Source: Thalassobius sp047123305 | GTDB lineage: Bacteria; Pseudomonadota; Alphaproteobacteria; Rhodobacterales; Rhodobacteraceae | DNA: 64,000 nucleotides | NCBI RefSeq assembly: GCF_047123305.1 | Contig: NZ_CP138918.1 | Location: 1-64,000 of the forward strand | Reading direction: 5' to 3' | Shown: positions 52,801 through 60,227 of the stretch, one piece after another | Layout: every line of letters starts with the position of its first letter | How positions within the stretch are numbered: position 1 is the first letter of the stretch | Notes under the pieces: model-generated | Databases searched by the model: none | Seen by the model: only the letters and a program-made list of their open reading frames with translations | What the model was told of the DNA's origin: nothing | Translations under genes and position numbers: made by a program

Positions 52801-53227
52801 CTTTGGGGGAGGATCCATAGGCGTTGCCGTGGCGCAAGGCATCGCCCGAACGATCTACGCCCGGACCTTTACCGTACCACATGGAAAAGACCCCCTCGAC
52901 CTCACATTCGGGGTCAAGGCTGGCCTGTTGGGCGCCCAGCACAGCGGTGGCGCCCAAATCTTCGTTCACGGCGGGCATGAAAGTGATGTCATGCGCCTCA
53001 ACGGTTTTGCGGGCGCGCCACAGCTCCAGATCCAGACCGCCTAGGGGGGATCCGCGATAGCCCGAGACAAACCCTGCCGTTTTATGGCCCGCCACCCGGT
53101 CCCGTCGGGTCTGTTCCAGCATGATCCGCACCAGCGCCTGCGTGCCGGTCAGGAACACACGGCCCTCTTCCAGATCGTAACGGTTGTTCAGCTGATATTG
53201 GGCAAATCCTTGCGGCTGGGCAGTCAT
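49805..53227 (-). CDS. Indolepyruvate:ferredoxin oxidoreductase, fused alpha-beta form
   Basis: The 1140-residue protein is the one-chain form of Ior. It has an N-terminal thiamine-pyrophosphate pyrimidine domain (FLTGTQALVRIMLEQTRRD; AGFVSGYRGSPLGG), a PP domain with CSGCPHNTSTKVPDGS near residue 462, Fe-S cysteines VCEGCGDCSVESNC and FSCLNGFCPSF around 650-700, and a C-terminal gamma-type domain from FDLLVTGVGGTGVVTVGALI near 735. It decarboxylates aryl pyruvates to acyl-CoA, reducing ferredoxin, in aromatic amino acid breakdown. ATG 53227 is preferred; the longer frame to 53320 has no family match. The divergent Lrp gene may regulate it. Confidence 0.92.
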   Translation of the reverse strand: MTAQPQGFAQYQLNNRYDLEEGRVFLTGTQALVRIMLEQTRRDRVAGHKTAGFVSGYRGSPLGGLDLELWRARKTVEAHDITFMPAVNEDLGATAVLGAQQASLDPECEVEGVFSMWYGKGPGVDRSGDALRHGNAYGSSPKGGVLVVAGDDHGCVSSSMPHQSDVAFMTWFMPTLNPASVEEYLEYGEYGFALSRYSGTWVGFKAISETVESGRSVPLHADRTFTYPEVELPPNGIHVRHGDLPSPEIETRIGYKLNAVEAFVEANPIDKRIYDVKDAKFGIVTTGKGHLDTMEALRLLGLDAAACRRLGIDIYKVGMVWPLARRDALAFVKGKEEVLVIEEKRGIIESQFKEYFYDWPGEKPQKMVGKHRAAGDPLLPWTGELSPLDLVPVIAERLDRFFPEEGLMAKAQELTAPEPPVLNLPGANRTPYFCSGCPHNTSTKVPDGSIAASGIGCHVMASWMGRNTVGYAQMGGEGVPHVVASKFNGGKHIFQNLGEGTWYHSGSLAVRQAVAEGANITFKVLYNDAVAMTGGQPVDGPVSVLGIAQASRAEGVQRIVLVSDDIGKFDRAEYPSGITFHPREEMDAVQRELREVKGVSVLIYEQTCATEKRRRRKRGKMEDPKKFAVINPLVCEGCGDCSVESNCLSVEPVETPLGRKRRVNLSNCNKDFSCLNGFCPSFVTIEGVERRKKSGADLDMPALLADLPQPKMRSLATPFDLLVTGVGGTGVVTVGALITMAAHIEGRGSSVLDFTGFAQKFGTVLSYIRLGETPEAVHQVRIDQGAAHAVIGCDMVVSSAPKASVHYRLGTEVILNRAEMPTGDLVLKRDAALKVDRREKMIRNAVGADNVAGFDGNKAAEALLGDAVFANVMMLGAAWQKGLVPVSEAALKQAIELNGVAIEKNTGAFDLGRVMAVDPTRVLPQEPEVDDSLEAVIALRVDFLKDYQDEAYALRFANAIAAFRASLPTEHEEALTREAAKTLFRLMAIKDEYEVARLHSQTGFDAMLKAEFEDGYKKVYHMAPPLLSRQKDARGRPVKRAFGPWMSPVLSRLAGLKSLRGSKLDVFGYTAERRMERALRDWFLDGLEAITGKVTADTLEDTRRFLTLPQEFRGYGPVKEASVKALKPTAEKALQTVREA

Positions 53228-53421
53228 CTTGGGGCCTCGCTTTCCATTTTGTGGCACGCTACTGCGCGCGGCGTGGAAAATGCGGCCAAAATACATGTTA
53301 AAGCGCCGCATATTCGGCAATCTGTTTCACATTCTAGCACAAATGCGGTTAACTATCTCCAAATTGTCCGGCGGCTGGCAGAACTGCCCCGGCGGACCTG
53401 CGCAAACTGGACTCACTTCTC

Positions 53422-53883
53422 ATGCAGCTTGATGACCGCGATCTTACCCTACTGGAGCTTCTGCAACGCGACTGCCGCATGTCCAACGCCGACCTGGCGG
53501 AACAGGCGGGGCTGTCCACCTCATCCTGCTGGCGCCGCATCCGGGCGCTGGAAGACTACGGTCTGATCCGCCGATATGGCGCGCAGCTGGCGCTGGAGAA
53601 GTTGGGGTTGGGGTTTCATGCGATTGTCCATGTGCAACTGACCCGCCACGATCCTGAAAAACTGAAGGATTTCATTCGCGTAATCGGCGAACGTCGTGAG
53701 GTGCTGGAATGCTACGCCACCACCGGACAGGCGGATTATCACCTGCGGGTGCTGGTCGAGGATATCTCCTCCTACAACAGTTTTCTGGAAGAGGTGCTGT
53801 TCCGGATTGAGGCCGTGGCAGGGGCGCAGACCAATGTGATCCTGAACGAGGTAAAACGGGCCGATCTGGTGGCATTGCGCTGA
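53422..53883 (+). CDS. Lrp/AsnC-family regulator
   Basis: The 153-residue protein has the Lrp helix-turn-helix (LDDRDLTLLELLQRDCRMSNADLAEQAGLSTSSCWRRIRALE region from residue 2) and a C-terminal RAM ligand domain with VIGERREVLECYATTGQADYHLRVLVEDI near 90. It is divergent from the indolepyruvate oxidoreductase gene, so it probably controls that gene in response to an amino acid. About 195 bp separate the two starts. Confidence 0.9.
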   Translation: MQLDDRDLTLLELLQRDCRMSNADLAEQAGLSTSSCWRRIRALEDYGLIRRYGAQLALEKLGLGFHAIVHVQLTRHDPEKLKDFIRVIGERREVLECYATTGQADYHLRVLVEDISSYNSFLEEVLFRIEAVAGAQTNVILNEVKRADLVALR

Positions 53884-53913
53884 CTCCTACCAGAATTTGC
53901 GGGGGTTGCGCAG

Positions 53914-53922
53914 TTATCCACA
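53914..53922 (+). promoter_or_regulatory. Single perfect DnaA-box sequence
   Basis: TTATCCACA matches the strong DnaA-box consensus. It stands alone between the Lrp gene and the micro-peptide genes, without the clustered boxes of an origin. It may be a chance match or a DnaA titration or regulation site. Confidence 0.3.
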
Positions 53923-54029
53923 AGATAAGTTTAAAATCCCTGACACTTCCGGCCGTTGCTTTAACCACTTGGCAAGACATTTGCAGTCTGCTTGCGCATG
54001 TTTTGCACCCTAACCTGAGAGGCCACCCC

Positions 54030-54152
54030 ATGCGATTTCTGCCCATCGTATTGGGCTGGGTCATAGCTGCCTCAGCCCTGTCAGCCATCGCGGCGATCCC
54101 CGGCGCGACAAGTGAAAATGCCATAGCGGTTCCTACCGTGACGGCAGGCTAA
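54030..54152 (+). CDS. Putative exported micro-peptide 1 (40 residues)
   Basis: MRFLPIVLGWVIAASALSA starts a 40-residue peptide with one hydrophobic segment and a possible signal-peptidase site around AIA or AIP-GA, followed by a short polar tail (TSENAIAVPTVTAG). GAGAGGCCACCCC precedes the ATG. A second peptide with the same plan lies 100 bp downstream. I do not recognise either. The product could be a leader, a membrane micro-protein or a secreted peptide; coding status is supported only by the ribosome site, composition and the paired arrangement. Confidence 0.45.
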   Translation: MRFLPIVLGWVIAASALSAIAAIPGATSENAIAVPTVTAG

Positions 54153-54160
54153 AATCAGCG

Positions 54161-54228
54161 CCTCTGGCCCCGTTTAAGTGAATAGGGGCCAGAGGGCTCT
54201 GGGACCGATGCGCCGTTTGCACCGGTCC
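54161..54228 (+). other. Two RNA hairpins between the micro-peptide genes
   Basis: CCTCTGGCCCC (54161-54171) pairs perfectly with GGGGCCAGAGG (54185-54195) around a 13-base loop. Then GGACCG (54202-54207) pairs with CGGTCC (54223-54228), extended by TGC/GCA with one mismatch. Neither is followed by a T-run, so these look like RNA structure, possibly a processing or translation-control element rather than a terminator. Confidence 0.5.
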
Positions 54229-54252
54229 AGTAACAGGTAAGAGGTTAAGGTT

Positions 54253-54366
54253 TTGCGTTTCATCACCCTTGTTCTGGGCTCTGCCCTTGCGATCACCGCG
54301 TTTTCCTTCATGTCCACCCAGGCGTCGACGCCGGAACATCTGTTGCCGATGCACATTCTGCATTAA
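54253..54366 (+). CDS. Putative exported micro-peptide 2 (37 residues, TTG start)
   Basis: Starting at TTG 54253, the peptide reads MRFITLVLGSALAITAFSF, then MSTQASTPEHLLPMHILH. AAGAGGTTAAGG lies just upstream. The MRF start, VLG segment and overall length resemble micro-peptide 1, suggesting a tandem duplication. The tail is polar and His-containing. Function unknown; coding status is moderate. Confidence 0.4.
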   Translation: MRFITLVLGSALAITAFSFMSTQASTPEHLLPMHILH

Positions 54367-54414
54367 CCCAATCAACCGCTGGACCTTTCGTTGCCATCGT
54401 GGCCAGATAGCCCC

Positions 54415-55110
54415 ATGCGTGTGATCCTGTTTCTGGCCCTGCTTCTTGGCCTCGCCGCCTGTGGACGTCCCCTGACGGAGGCGGAAGAGGCCTATGCGGA
54501 AACCTATTATGGGGATCAGGTGGATCCTGCCCGGGTGCGGTTTGTGAACGGGCATTTCGCCCGCAGTTTCAATATGCGCTACAAGGCGCGGCCCCGCGTC
54601 ACCTGTCAGGAACGGATCTTTCCGCCGTTTGAAGGCGACACGTTCGAAAGCTCCCCTGCCGCGATTGCGCTCTATCAGAAAGTGCTCTACCGTAAGAACC
54701 TTTACCGCTCTGACTTCACACAGGAATATGTGGTCGAGGGCAAGCCAGCCACCAACCTCTATGACCTGATGCTTTTTGCCCATGAGATGACCCATGTCTG
54801 GCAATGGCAGAACCGCAAAGTGACCGGCTACTCCCCCTGGCGCGCCGCAAGGGAACATCGTCCGGGCCATGATCCCTACCTGTTTGAGCTGGACAGCCAG
54901 CCGGATTTCCTGAGCTTCCCCTATGAACAACAGGCCGCCATTGTCGAAGAGTTCACCTGCTGCCGCGCGCTAGCACCGCAGGCCGCGCGGACCAAACGGC
55001 TGCATGATATGCTAGCCGAGGTGATGCCGGTGCGGTTGATCCAGACACGGGTGGACGCGCTGGCGACCGTTCCTTGGAAAGGTGCCAAGATCGAAGGCAT
55101 CTGCGACTGA
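54415..55110 (+). CDS. Lipoprotein with HEMTH zinc-binding-like motif
   Basis: The 231-residue protein starts MRVILFLALLLGLAACGRP, a lipoprotein signal peptide with lipobox LAAC, so it should be anchored in the envelope. Near residue 124 it has LMLFAHEMTHVWQWQN, an HExxH motif as in zinc metallopeptidases. A possible third ligand is the Glu pair in AAIVEEFTCC near 190. It may be a membrane-anchored peptidase or a relative without activity. The alternative start at 54391 adds eight residues before the signal peptide. Confidence 0.7.
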   Translation: MRVILFLALLLGLAACGRPLTEAEEAYAETYYGDQVDPARVRFVNGHFARSFNMRYKARPRVTCQERIFPPFEGDTFESSPAAIALYQKVLYRKNLYRSDFTQEYVVEGKPATNLYDLMLFAHEMTHVWQWQNRKVTGYSPWRAAREHRPGHDPYLFELDSQPDFLSFPYEQQAAIVEEFTCCRALAPQAARTKRLHDMLAEVMPVRLIQTRVDALATVPWKGAKIEGICD

Positions 55111-55129
55111 TCCCCGTCTGCACGGCGCG

Positions 55130-55549
55130 CTATTCGGCCTGAAGGGTCTCCAGATAAGTCACCAGTGCGGCCAATGGGCGGGGCACCGGCGTCATGCGGC
55201 CATCGCCCACATCCATCGGCACGGTGCCGCCTTCCAGAAAGCCGCCAAACTCTGGCATCCTTTGGTCACCCAACGCCATGCGATTGTAGCCATCGATGGT
55301 GGACAGCACCGCCGCGCGGGGGAACACCCCACCGTTGCCCTGCGCCAGAAGCGTCAGATCGGCGGGGCTGTTTGCGGGCCCCGCCAGATCCGCGCCGCCT
55401 TTACCATCTGCGCCATGGCAGACCGCGCAGTTTTGCTGATACAGTGCGGCGCCTTCGCCGGGTTCGGGCATCGCAGTGTCTTGAGGCGCCACACAGGCGC
55501 TGACTATCAGCGTCACAGGCGCCGCCAAGAGAAGGGATTTACACGTCAT
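55130..55549 (-). CDS. Lipoprotein c-type cytochrome
   Basis: The 139-residue protein has a signal peptide with lipobox VSAC near residue 19, one haem-binding site CAVCHG near 42, and the distal methionine candidate in GDQRMPEFGGFL near 104. It resembles single-haem class I cytochromes c. It is encoded right after a second small cytochrome (4-bp overlap), so the two probably act in the same electron transfer chain in the periplasm. Partner enzymes are not in the window. Confidence 0.85.
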   Translation of the reverse strand: MTCKSLLLAAPVTLIVSACVAPQDTAMPEPGEGAALYQQNCAVCHGADGKGGADLAGPANSPADLTLLAQGNGGVFPRAAVLSTIDGYNRMALGDQRMPEFGGFLEGGTVPMDVGDGRMTPVPRPLAALVTYLETLQAE

Positions 55550-56061
55550 TCTTGAATGCTCCGCAGATAGGTCACAAGATCAACAATCGGCCCGCTGGTG
55601 ATAACAGGCTGGCCGTTATCCGCCTTCATCGCGCGGTCATCGCCTTGGAAAAAATCGCCATAGACCGGCATGGAGGACCCGTGGCTGACCAGCGGGTCGC
55701 GGCCGTCAATCCGTTCAATGACACGCTGCATCGGGAAGGTGCCTGCGTTGGATCTGCTCAGATCGGACAGCGCTTTAGGTTGCACCATCAACACCGCCGC
55801 CATCGGTCCCTGCCCGTCCGCCTCGAGCCCATGGCAGCTGGCACAATGGGTCATGTAAAGGACACGGCCCGCCTCCACCTCGGCACGAGTGTCGATCACT
55901 TGCGCCTTGGCCATGGCTGGCACCATCAAGATCAGCGCACAGATCACAACGGTGCGCAGGACCGGCCTGCGTCCTGCCTGAAACCGTCTGTGCCCCTGCG
56001 GCGGGCGTTTGCGGAAATCGAGAGGGGTGCGCGCGTGTTGGCTGTGTCGGGATCGAAACAT
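55546..56061 (-). CDS. Periplasmic c-type cytochrome
   Basis: The 171-residue protein has a long Arg-rich N-terminus, then a hydrophobic signal segment LRTVVICALILMVPAMAKA near residue 35, the haem site CASCHG near 73, and a methionine-bearing SSMPVYGDFFQGDD near 129. AAAGGAGGCCCCCG precedes ATG 56061, which supports this start despite the long leader; a GTG near residue 34 is an alternative. Overlaps the lipoprotein cytochrome by ATGA. Confidence 0.85.
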   Translation of the reverse strand: MFRSRHSQHARTPLDFRKRPPQGHRRFQAGRRPVLRTVVICALILMVPAMAKAQVIDTRAEVEAGRVLYMTHCASCHGLEADGQGPMAAVLMVQPKALSDLSRSNAGTFPMQRVIERIDGRDPLVSHGSSMPVYGDFFQGDDRAMKADNGQPVITSGPIVDLVTYLRSIQE

Positions 56062-56146
56062 CGGGGGCCTCCTTTCGGGTTGACTGCCTGCTTAGACAGC
56101 CTGCCAGATCCGAAAAGGCTCCGCTTTGACACGGATCAGATTGTGG

Positions 56147-56686
56147 TCAGCGCCGCGCTGGCACCTCCGTACCGTGTTCCGCCGCCAGATGCTCCAGAAA
56201 CTGCGCCACCGCTGCGGGGCTTTGCAGATGATAGCTGCGGGTGCCCTCATCCGCCTTGTCGAGACAGCGCTGCACCCCGCGCCGCCCGGAATGGCGGGTG
56301 TCCCAGATCCAGCGATAAAACTCAAAAGAGAACTGTTCGGGGCAGTCTTCCGGCAGATCCGGGCGGCTTTGACCCCAATGGCGCAGCATCCGCCAGAACA
56401 CCCGGCGGTAGCGCAGGCCTAGCGGCAGGTCGATCCAGATGAAGGTGTCCGCCCGTTCCAACCGTTCAGCCCATGTCGCCGAATGCCCGCCCTCAAAGAT
56501 CCATTGATCGCGGGCGTGCACCTCCTGACAAAGACGGGTCTTTTCGGCGCGGTCCCGTTCGACCCAGCCGGGTTGCCAGTGGATCTGGTCGATGTGCACC
56601 ACCGGCAGGCCCGTGATTTCGCCGATCTGACGCGCAATGGTCGATTTTCCTGCCCCGGGCTGGCCCACAATCATCACACGTTGCAT
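56147..56686 (-). CDS. P-loop kinase, adenylate-kinase-like (FlaR-type)
   Basis: The 179-residue protein starts with Walker A VGQPGAGKST near residue 7, followed by IDQIHWQPGWVERDRAEKTR near 32, WIFEGGHSATW near 62, and the Arg-rich lid RYRRVFWRMLRHWGQSRPDLP near 91. These are features of the small P-loop kinases often named topology modulation protein FlaR. The substrate is not known. It is monocistronic, between the cytochrome and Lol genes. Confidence 0.8.
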   Translation of the reverse strand: MQRVMIVGQPGAGKSTIARQIGEITGLPVVHIDQIHWQPGWVERDRAEKTRLCQEVHARDQWIFEGGHSATWAERLERADTFIWIDLPLGLRYRRVFWRMLRHWGQSRPDLPEDCPEQFSFEFYRWIWDTRHSGRRGVQRCLDKADEGTRSYHLQSPAAVAQFLEHLAAEHGTEVPARR

Positions 56687-56767
56687 CGGAAATCCCCTTT
56701 CAAAAAGCGGCCGAATTTACGTGATAACAGCTGTTCGTCAAGCCCAGCGCAATCAAAGCAGCAATGC

Positions 56768-57445
56768 TTACACCAGCTGCCCCGCCTCAAGTCGCAGCAT
56801 CCGGTCCATACGGCCCGCCAGCTCCAGATTATGGGTCGCGATCAGCGCCGCCATGCCGGTGGAGCGCACCAGCGTCATCAGCGCGTCAAACACCTGATCC
56901 GAGGTGCCCGGGTCCAGATTGCCGGTGGGTTCATCCGCCAGCAACAGCCGTGGCTCATTGGCCAACGCCCGACAGAAGGCCACCCGCTGCTGCTCGCCGC
57001 CAGAGAGGGCAGCGGGGCGGTGATCGGCGCGGTCGCCAACACCAACCCGCGCCAACAGGTCCGAGGCTCGCGTCACCGCTTCACTGCGGGCAATTCCATT
57101 GGCCAGCTGTGGCAGCACTACGTTTTCCAAGGCCGTGAACTCGGGCAATAGGTGATGGAACTGGTAGATAAAGCCGACATCTTCACGCCGCGCGCGGGTG
57201 CGGCGACGGTCCGACTGATCGGTCATCGGTTTGCCACAGAGCGTCACCGCCCCTTGATCCGGCGTGTCCAGCAACCCCGCGATATGCAGCAGGGTGGATT
57301 TACCAGCGCCAGAAGGCGCCACCAGAGCCACCACTTCGCCGGGCTGGATCGCCAGATCCACCCCGCGCAGAACGGTGACAGGATTGGCGCTGTCCTGGGC
57401 GTAAGTCTTGGTCAGGCCAGAAAGGTTCAGAACCGGATCACTCAT
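56768..57445 (-). CDS. lolD: Lipoprotein-releasing ABC transporter ATP-binding protein
   Basis: The 225-residue protein has Walker A APSGAGKST near residue 38, the family's FIYQFHHLLPEFTALENV near 90, signature LSGGEQQRVAFCRAL near 142 and LLLADEPTGNLDPGTSD near 162. LolD hydrolyses ATP to extract outer-membrane lipoproteins for LolA. It overlaps the permease gene by 8 bp. LolA and LolB are not seen here. Confidence 0.94.
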   Translation of the reverse strand: MSDPVLNLSGLTKTYAQDSANPVTVLRGVDLAIQPGEVVALVAPSGAGKSTLLHIAGLLDTPDQGAVTLCGKPMTDQSDRRRTRARREDVGFIYQFHHLLPEFTALENVVLPQLANGIARSEAVTRASDLLARVGVGDRADHRPAALSGGEQQRVAFCRALANEPRLLLADEPTGNLDPGTSDQVFDALMTLVRSTGMAALIATHNLELAGRMDRMLRLEAGQLV

Positions 57446-58727
57446 AACGCAGCGCCTCCACCGGGTTCATCCGCGCTGCCCGGCGGGCGGGGAAAATCGT
57501 CACAACAAAGCTCAGGCCCAGCGACAGGCTGATCGCCGTCATCACATCGCCAAATTGCAGCTTGGCTGGCAGATGGTAAATGCCGCGGATCGAGGGGTCC
57601 CAGGCCTGCCCGCCAGCCATCCAGTTCACAAAGCCAAAAATCGGGTCGATATAAAACGCAAAGAGACAGCCCAATGCCACTCCGGCCAATGTCCCGACAA
57701 TTCCCGTCAGCGACCCGCAGATGAAAAACACCCGCAGCACCGCGCCTTCGGTCAACCCCATCGTGCGCAGGATACCAATGTCGCGACCTTTGTTTTTGAC
57801 CAGCATGATCAACCCCGACACGATGTTCATCGCCGCAATCAGCACCAGGATCGACAGGATCACAAACATCACGTTGTCTTCAATGTCCAAGGCCCGGAGG
57901 AACCCGCCCGAGGCATCACGCCAGGTCCAGAGCTGCGTGCCCTCGCCACCCGCCCTGAGCAGCGGCAGCGCCAAATCCTCAATCCGTTCAGGGGCGGCAA
58001 CCATCACCTCCAGCTCATCCGCGGCATTGTCGCGATTGAAATAGGTCTGCGCTTCGGTGAAGGGCATGTAGACCCGCACGCGGTCGATGTCATAACGCCC
58101 CGCCGAGAAGACATAGACCACCTCATAGGCTTTCACCCGCGGCGAGGTGCCAAAGGCGGTTTTCACACCGTTGGGGGAAATAACCTTGATCTTGTCGCCC
58201 ACCGCAACACCCAGTTCGCGGGCCACGCCGGACCCGATGGCGATGCCTTCGCCAAAGCGGGAAATGTCCCCATAGCCGGTTTCAGGGTTCACGATGCGCG
58301 GGATGGTTTTCAGGTCTTCCAACGAGATGCCGTAGACCTCGATCCCGGCGTTGTAGCTGGCGCGGTTGGCCATCACCTGACCTTTGACCAGAGGCGCGAC
58401 GCGGGTCACCCCGGGCACCTCACGCAAACGCGCGGCCATTGCCTCATATTCGGGGATAGAGCGGTCTATTTTGCCGGTCTGCGGATCAACGGTGCCGATG
58501 CTGTAAACGGTCACATGCGCATTGGCGCCCAGAATGGTGTCCACAAATTCCGCCCGGAACCCGGCCCGCACGGCCAGCGTGGCGATCAGTGCGAACACTG
58601 CCAAAGTGATCCCGATCAGAGAAATCCAGGTCATCACGCTGACCCCGCCCTCGGCCCGCCGTGCACGCAGGTAGCGCCAGGCGATCATCCATTCAAATCG
58701 TGCAAAAGGAGGGGTTTTGCCCGCCAT
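57438..58727 (-). CDS. lolE: Lipoprotein-releasing system permease, LolC/LolE family
   Basis: The 429-residue protein has the FtsX-like layout: an N-terminal helix SVMTWISLIGITLAVFALIATLAVRAGF near residue 30, a large periplasmic domain (about 60-290), and three C-terminal helices (FVILSILVLIAAMNIVSGLIMLVKNKGRDIGILRTMG region near 282; FFICGSLTGIVGTLAGVALGC near 325; LGLSFVVTIFPARRAARMNPVEALRYE at the end). Alphaproteobacteria often have one LolC/E protein acting as a homodimer. LolD follows directly. Confidence 0.9.
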   Translation of the reverse strand: MAGKTPPFARFEWMIAWRYLRARRAEGGVSVMTWISLIGITLAVFALIATLAVRAGFRAEFVDTILGANAHVTVYSIGTVDPQTGKIDRSIPEYEAMAARLREVPGVTRVAPLVKGQVMANRASYNAGIEVYGISLEDLKTIPRIVNPETGYGDISRFGEGIAIGSGVARELGVAVGDKIKVISPNGVKTAFGTSPRVKAYEVVYVFSAGRYDIDRVRVYMPFTEAQTYFNRDNAADELEVMVAAPERIEDLALPLLRAGGEGTQLWTWRDASGGFLRALDIEDNVMFVILSILVLIAAMNIVSGLIMLVKNKGRDIGILRTMGLTEGAVLRVFFICGSLTGIVGTLAGVALGCLFAFYIDPIFGFVNWMAGGQAWDPSIRGIYHLPAKLQFGDVMTAISLSLGLSFVVTIFPARRAARMNPVEALRYE

Positions 58728-58799
58728 ATCGGCCTCATCGCGATTGTGTCGTGCTCAGGACTGACCCAGCCCGGAAGGAAGGTCAAGTGTTTCAGCCCG

Positions 58800-59303
58800 T
58801 TAGCCTGCAGATGTGGCGGCGCGGCGCCGGAACACCAACCGCAGCAGGCCAAGGAGCGCCGACAACAGACCAGCCCCGCCGAGGAAGCCCACACCGGCAA
58901 ACACACCGCCCTCCAGCGTCAGAGGAACGGCGGGCTGATAGGCCTCATAAGCGCGGGTGGCGATGTCGCGATCTGTGAGGTGGCGCAGCTGATAGGCCCG
59001 CATGAAGGGCCCGGCGTTCTGCAACGCGGTGAGCGCCTCCGAGAGATCTGCGTGCCGGTCAATCGTCCGCTCCATATCGGCGCGGCGGCGGGTGAGGAAA
59101 TCCGTGCCTTGCATCTGTTCCAACGCCTCCGTGCGGCTGAGGTTTGAGGCCGCCGCAGTGGCATCAAAATCGGCAATCACCGTTGTCAATTCATCCACCG
59201 CCCCGCCAAGCCGCTGGGCATATTGTTGCGAAAACTCCGGAAACTGCGAGCTCACCCCCGCTCCCGCAAGCCCGGCCATCACTGTCACCGCTCTCAGGAT
59301 CAT
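58800..59303 (-). CDS. DUF2937 family membrane protein
   Basis: The 167-residue protein has an N-terminal signal-anchor or helix LRAVTVMAGLAGAGVSSQF, FPEFSQQYAQRLGGAVDEL near residue 20, a helical middle part, and a C-terminal hydrophobic GGVFAGVGFLGGAGLLSALLGLLRLVF. This matches the conserved DUF2937 layout with two membrane segments. Function is unknown. ATG 59303 has GGGAGGGCAGG upstream; the longer start at 59351 is not used. Confidence 0.75.
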   Translation of the reverse strand: MILRAVTVMAGLAGAGVSSQFPEFSQQYAQRLGGAVDELTTVIADFDATAAASNLSRTEALEQMQGTDFLTRRRADMERTIDRHADLSEALTALQNAGPFMRAYQLRHLTDRDIATRAYEAYQPAVPLTLEGGVFAGVGFLGGAGLLSALLGLLRLVFRRRAATSAG

Positions 59304-59450
59304 CCTGCCCTCCCTTTTGGCCAACTTAGCCGCAAAGCAGGATTTATGCATCCCGCCAGAAGATGCGCGAGGAGGCTAGCGGAATCCGGCTGATCAGTGG
59401 AAAAGTCCGTGTGGCAAGGCAAACGGCGCAAGTCTCTTCACTTTTGCATG

Positions 59451-59465
59451 AAAACGATACGTTTT
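59451..59465. promoter_or_regulatory. Palindrome upstream of the DUF2306-like gene
   Basis: AAAACG and CGTTTT are perfect arms around ATA, about 75 bp upstream of the gene. A dimeric repressor site is possible; no regulator gene is adjacent. The remaining gap sequence shows no other feature. Confidence 0.3.
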
Positions 59466-59539
59466 TGGGGAAGTGTCAAACTGGATGGGGTATGCGATCC
59501 AGAGTTTTGTGAGATGTCTTTGCCTTGAGGATCCCGATT

Positions 59540-60169
59540 ATGGCCGCGCAGTCCAAGTCCCGCCTGTCGTTGAAACTGCTGTTGTTTGTGGCCATGCTGG
59601 TCCCCGTTGCGATCATGTTAACCCGTGCTTACGAGGGGATCACCGCGCAACCGCTTTTGCCGCAATCCGCAGTACCGCTTTGGGCCCTTGGCCTTCACGG
59701 TGGGGCGTCTGTGTTGTTTCTGGTCCTGGGCGGCATGCAAGTCCTGCCAGGGTTTCGCCGCGATCATCGGGCGCTGCATCAGCGGATGGGGCGAGTGATG
59801 ATCGCGGTTTCGCTAGTTGGTGCCCTAAGCGGGATCTGGATCACGCTGGCCTGGCCTGCAATCAGCGGCCCCGTGCTGTATTGGGGACGGCTTTTGGCCG
59901 GGGTGTTCTGGCTCGTCGCACTGATGCTTGCGGTGCAGGCCATCCGGAAAAGAGACTTCGCCACCCATGGCCGCTGGATGTTGCGCGCTTATGGGCTGGC
60001 CTTGACGGCGGGCACGCTGCCTTTCCTTCTATTGCCTTTCATGGCTGTCTTTGGTGAAGGCCATTTACTGATGGAAGAAACCTTGCAGGTTGCCGGGTGG
60101 GTTGTGAATATCTGGCTGATCGAGAAGCTGGCCGGACCGCCCCGCCGGAAAATGCCGGTGCTGGCCTGA
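59540..60169 (+). CDS. DUF2306-like membrane protein
   Basis: The 209-residue protein has six or seven hydrophobic segments, starting LKLLLFVAMLVPVAIML near residue 12. GFRRDHRALHQRMGRVMIAVSL near 78 and RKRDFATHGRWMLRAYGLAL near 140 contain the paired His/Arg motifs common in DUF2306 membrane proteins; the histidines may bind haem or metal. Function unknown. ATG 59540 is preferred over an upstream TTG at 59525. Confidence 0.7.
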   Translation: MAAQSKSRLSLKLLLFVAMLVPVAIMLTRAYEGITAQPLLPQSAVPLWALGLHGGASVLFLVLGGMQVLPGFRRDHRALHQRMGRVMIAVSLVGALSGIWITLAWPAISGPVLYWGRLLAGVFWLVALMLAVQAIRKRDFATHGRWMLRAYGLALTAGTLPFLLLPFMAVFGEGHLLMEETLQVAGWVVNIWLIEKLAGPPRRKMPVLA

Positions 60170-60178
60170 GACAAAAGT

Positions 60179-60205
60179 AAAGGCCACCCGCTGGGGGTGG
60201 CCTTT
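60179..60205. terminator. Bidirectional terminator between DUF2306-like gene and proS
   Basis: AAAGGCCACCC and GGGTGGCCTTT form a perfect 11-bp stem with a short loop. It lies between convergent genes, 10 bp after the first stop and 23 bp after the proS stop. Confidence 0.85.
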
Positions 60206-60227
60206 GGTTCTACAAGGCTCGGGTTGG

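Noticed and set aside
53884..54030. Replication origin at the DnaA box near hda
   Set aside because: Only one box, no AT-rich unwinding region, no dnaA or dnaN gene nearby.
54161..54228. Riboswitch or rho-independent terminator in the micro-peptide gap
   Set aside because: No T-run follows either stem and no known aptamer core is recognisable; kept only as an unassigned RNA structure.
57408..59147. 579-residue open frame on the plus strand
   Set aside because: Antisense to LolC/E and DUF2937 genes; the sense proteins match known families.
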